Assembly (NCBI GenBank): GCA_022984795.1
Contig: JALIHJ010000007.1
Coordinates: forward strand, 186,001 to 250,000
Length of the DNA: 64,000 bases
Origin: Fabrea salina
Lineage: Eukaryota; Ciliophora; Heterotrichea; Heterotrichida; Fabreidae
Reading direction: 5' to 3'
Shown here: piece by piece, positions 62,988 through 64,000 of the stretch
How positions within the stretch are numbered: the first letter of the stretch is position 1
How the letters are laid out: each line of letters opens with the position of its first letter
Made by a program: the position numbers and the translations under genes
The notes under the pieces: model-generated
Databases searched by the model: none
What the model was told of the DNA's origin: nothing
What the model saw: the letters and a program-made list of their open reading frames with translations, nothing else

Positions 62988-64000
62988 TCAGTTAAGTGGG
63001 TTATGTTTACATTGGGGACAGAGAAAGGAGTGGGGGGTGTCTTCGGGGAGTAGGCCCATGCAGGAGAGGTGGAACCAGCCTTCGCAGTTGTCGCACCCGA
63101 TCATGGCGGTTTGTTTGAGGCGTTCTTGGTACTCAGTTTCGGTTTCGCCGGGGAGGATGGCACTCATTTCTACGAAGGGTTGGTTGCAGACGCAGTAGGT
63201 TTCTTCTGTGGTTTTGTTTTCGAGACTGGGCACTTGGACTTCCACTAGTTGGAACTTGGCTTTTTTCTTGGAGCGTTTTTTGGACTTGGAGGAGTATACG
63301 GAGGGCTGTTGGTTGCAGGCCTTGAGTTCTTTCAGCAGAGTCAAGTACACTTTTTCGTAGTAGAGTTTGCAGACTTCAGGCACCTTTCCAGGCAAACAGA
63401 GTTTGAAGTGCTCGAAGGCAGAAGGGTGCAGTAAGTTGTAGAACTTGGGCCTCTGCACTTCCACCTGGGTCCTGAGTCTCCGGTTGGCACTGTTCATTTT
63501 CACACTGAACCCAAACCCCTTCTCTTCCTGCACTGTTTTCAGTTGTTCTTCAGCTAGTTGGATCAGTTGGAACTTTTCTTGGTAGTTCAGGGTGCTTACT
63601 GTTTTCCGGCAGCGCTTGCCTAGTTTCTTGACTTCGTTGCTTTGCGCAGTCTCTGCCCTTTCGAACTCCTTGCAGAAGGCCAGCACGTCCTCTGCTGTTT
63701 GTTTGTCGGTGTTTTCGAGCACACGCCGCAGTTTGAGGGGTTTGTGTTGTGAACAGTAAGCCTTGACTTCGTCGTACTCTGACTTCTTGCGCGTGTTCAC
63801 GAACAAGTCCTTTGCGCACTCAGGGTGGAACGCACTCTGGCACCTGCCGTGCTGGCACTGCAAACACGCTCCGTTCTTGGTCCCACACACTTCGCACTTG
63901 AGTTTGAACCGGTTGCTGTCCACTGCTCTGAGGTCGATCTGGCTCATGTAAGTAGTGTCTTTGAAGGCACTTGGCCCCAAGTGCACTGCACAGAACACGT
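62988..64000 (-). CDS. ePHD + PHD finger chromatin protein (5' end outside window)
   Basis: At least 336 residues; the frame is open to the window edge. It begins in the second half of an extended PHD module: (FCAVHLGPSAF), then KCEVCGTKNGACLQCQHGRC and FHPECAKDLF...YCSQHKP, the layout of BRPF/AF10/JADE ePHDs that bind nucleosomes. A Lys-rich middle (SSKSKKRSKKKAKFQ) follows, then a canonical PHD finger (YCVCNQPF...MIGCDNCEGWFHLSCMGL...FLCPQCKHN), which can read histone H3 tails. Codon choice is more GC-rich than in neighbours. It is probably part of a histone-modifying complex; which one cannot be told from this fragment. Confidence 0.88.
   Translation of the reverse strand, partial: VFCAVHLGPSAFKDTTYMSQIDLRAVDSNRFKLKCEVCGTKNGACLQCQHGRCQSAFHPECAKDLFVNTRKKSEYDEVKAYCSQHKPLKLRRVLENTDKQTAEDVLAFCKEFERAETAQSNEVKKLGKRCRKTVSTLNYQEKFQLIQLAEEQLKTVQEEKGFGFSVKMNSANRRLRTQVEVQRPKFYNLLHPSAFEHFKLCLPGKVPEVCKLYYEKVYLTLLKELKACNQQPSVYSSKSKKRSKKKAKFQLVEVQVPSLENKTTEETYCVCNQPFVEMSAILPGETETEYQERLKQTAMIGCDNCEGWFHLSCMGLLPEDTPHSFLCPQCKHNPLN

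Noticed and set aside
1-64000. Reassigned stop codons as in Blepharisma or Condylostoma
   Set aside because: All conserved proteins close at normal stops at the expected length, Trp is written TGG, and no TGA, TAA or TAG occurs inside conserved domains except within 15-nt introns.

Overview
The window looks like macronuclear-type DNA from a heterotrich ciliate close to Stentor. Every gene reads with the standard genetic code (no stop codon is reassigned). Introns are tiny: six clear cases, all exactly 15 nt, GT...AG, with A at position 10. Spacing between genes is extremely small. I count 50 protein genes and two tRNA genes in 64 kb, and by my tally about 97% of the bases are coding. No non-genic stretch exceeds 300 bases; the longest is 228 bases (54532-54759). 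I saw no transposon, virus-like element, CRISPR array or rRNA.

Layout. 1-10.5 kb: the 3' part of a giant repeat protein, a dynein-2 intermediate chain (WDR60), a tubby protein, PIG-H and tRNA-Thr. 10.6-22.7 kb: CK1 kinase, an MRH-domain membrane protein, a Pumilio protein, a RING-PHR protein, an MFSD12-like carrier, dCMP deaminase, PDH E1-beta, an SR-protein kinase, a caprin-like coiled coil and an RNPS1-like RRM protein. 22.7-34.7 kb: CDC45, C2 and coiled-coil proteins, a guanylate-binding-protein-like GTPase with a CaaX end, an ankyrin-AGC kinase, a PH protein and Mediator MED14. 34.7-47.6 kb: CDKL-type kinase, a calpain-like protein lacking its catalytic Cys and His, TMEM69-like, RNF32-like, LRR, PIMT, SDHAF4, LYAR-like, selenocysteine tRNA, F-box, a cyclic-nucleotide-gated type K+ channel and a PX protein. 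47.6-52.6 kb: one 1650-residue NLR-like protein with two CHAT-plus-NB-ARC cassettes. 52.6-64 kb: small coiled-coil and membrane proteins, PP1 inhibitor-2, a GRIP golgin, eIF1A, UXT, APC5, a TPR/RRM-like protein, DNAJC9, two abutting coiled-coil genes and a PHD-finger protein cut by the window end.

The genes do not form one pathway. They are mostly housekeeping eukaryotic genes packed on both strands, with divergent starts as little as 5 bp apart and convergent stops that touch or overlap. Most interesting for follow-up: the duplicated CHAT/NB-ARC receptor-like protein, the giant YxxLxKP repeat protein, tRNA-Sec with a TATA-like upstream element, the pseudo-calpain, and gene junctions such as TAATG and TAAATG that leave no room for a separate promoter or leader.
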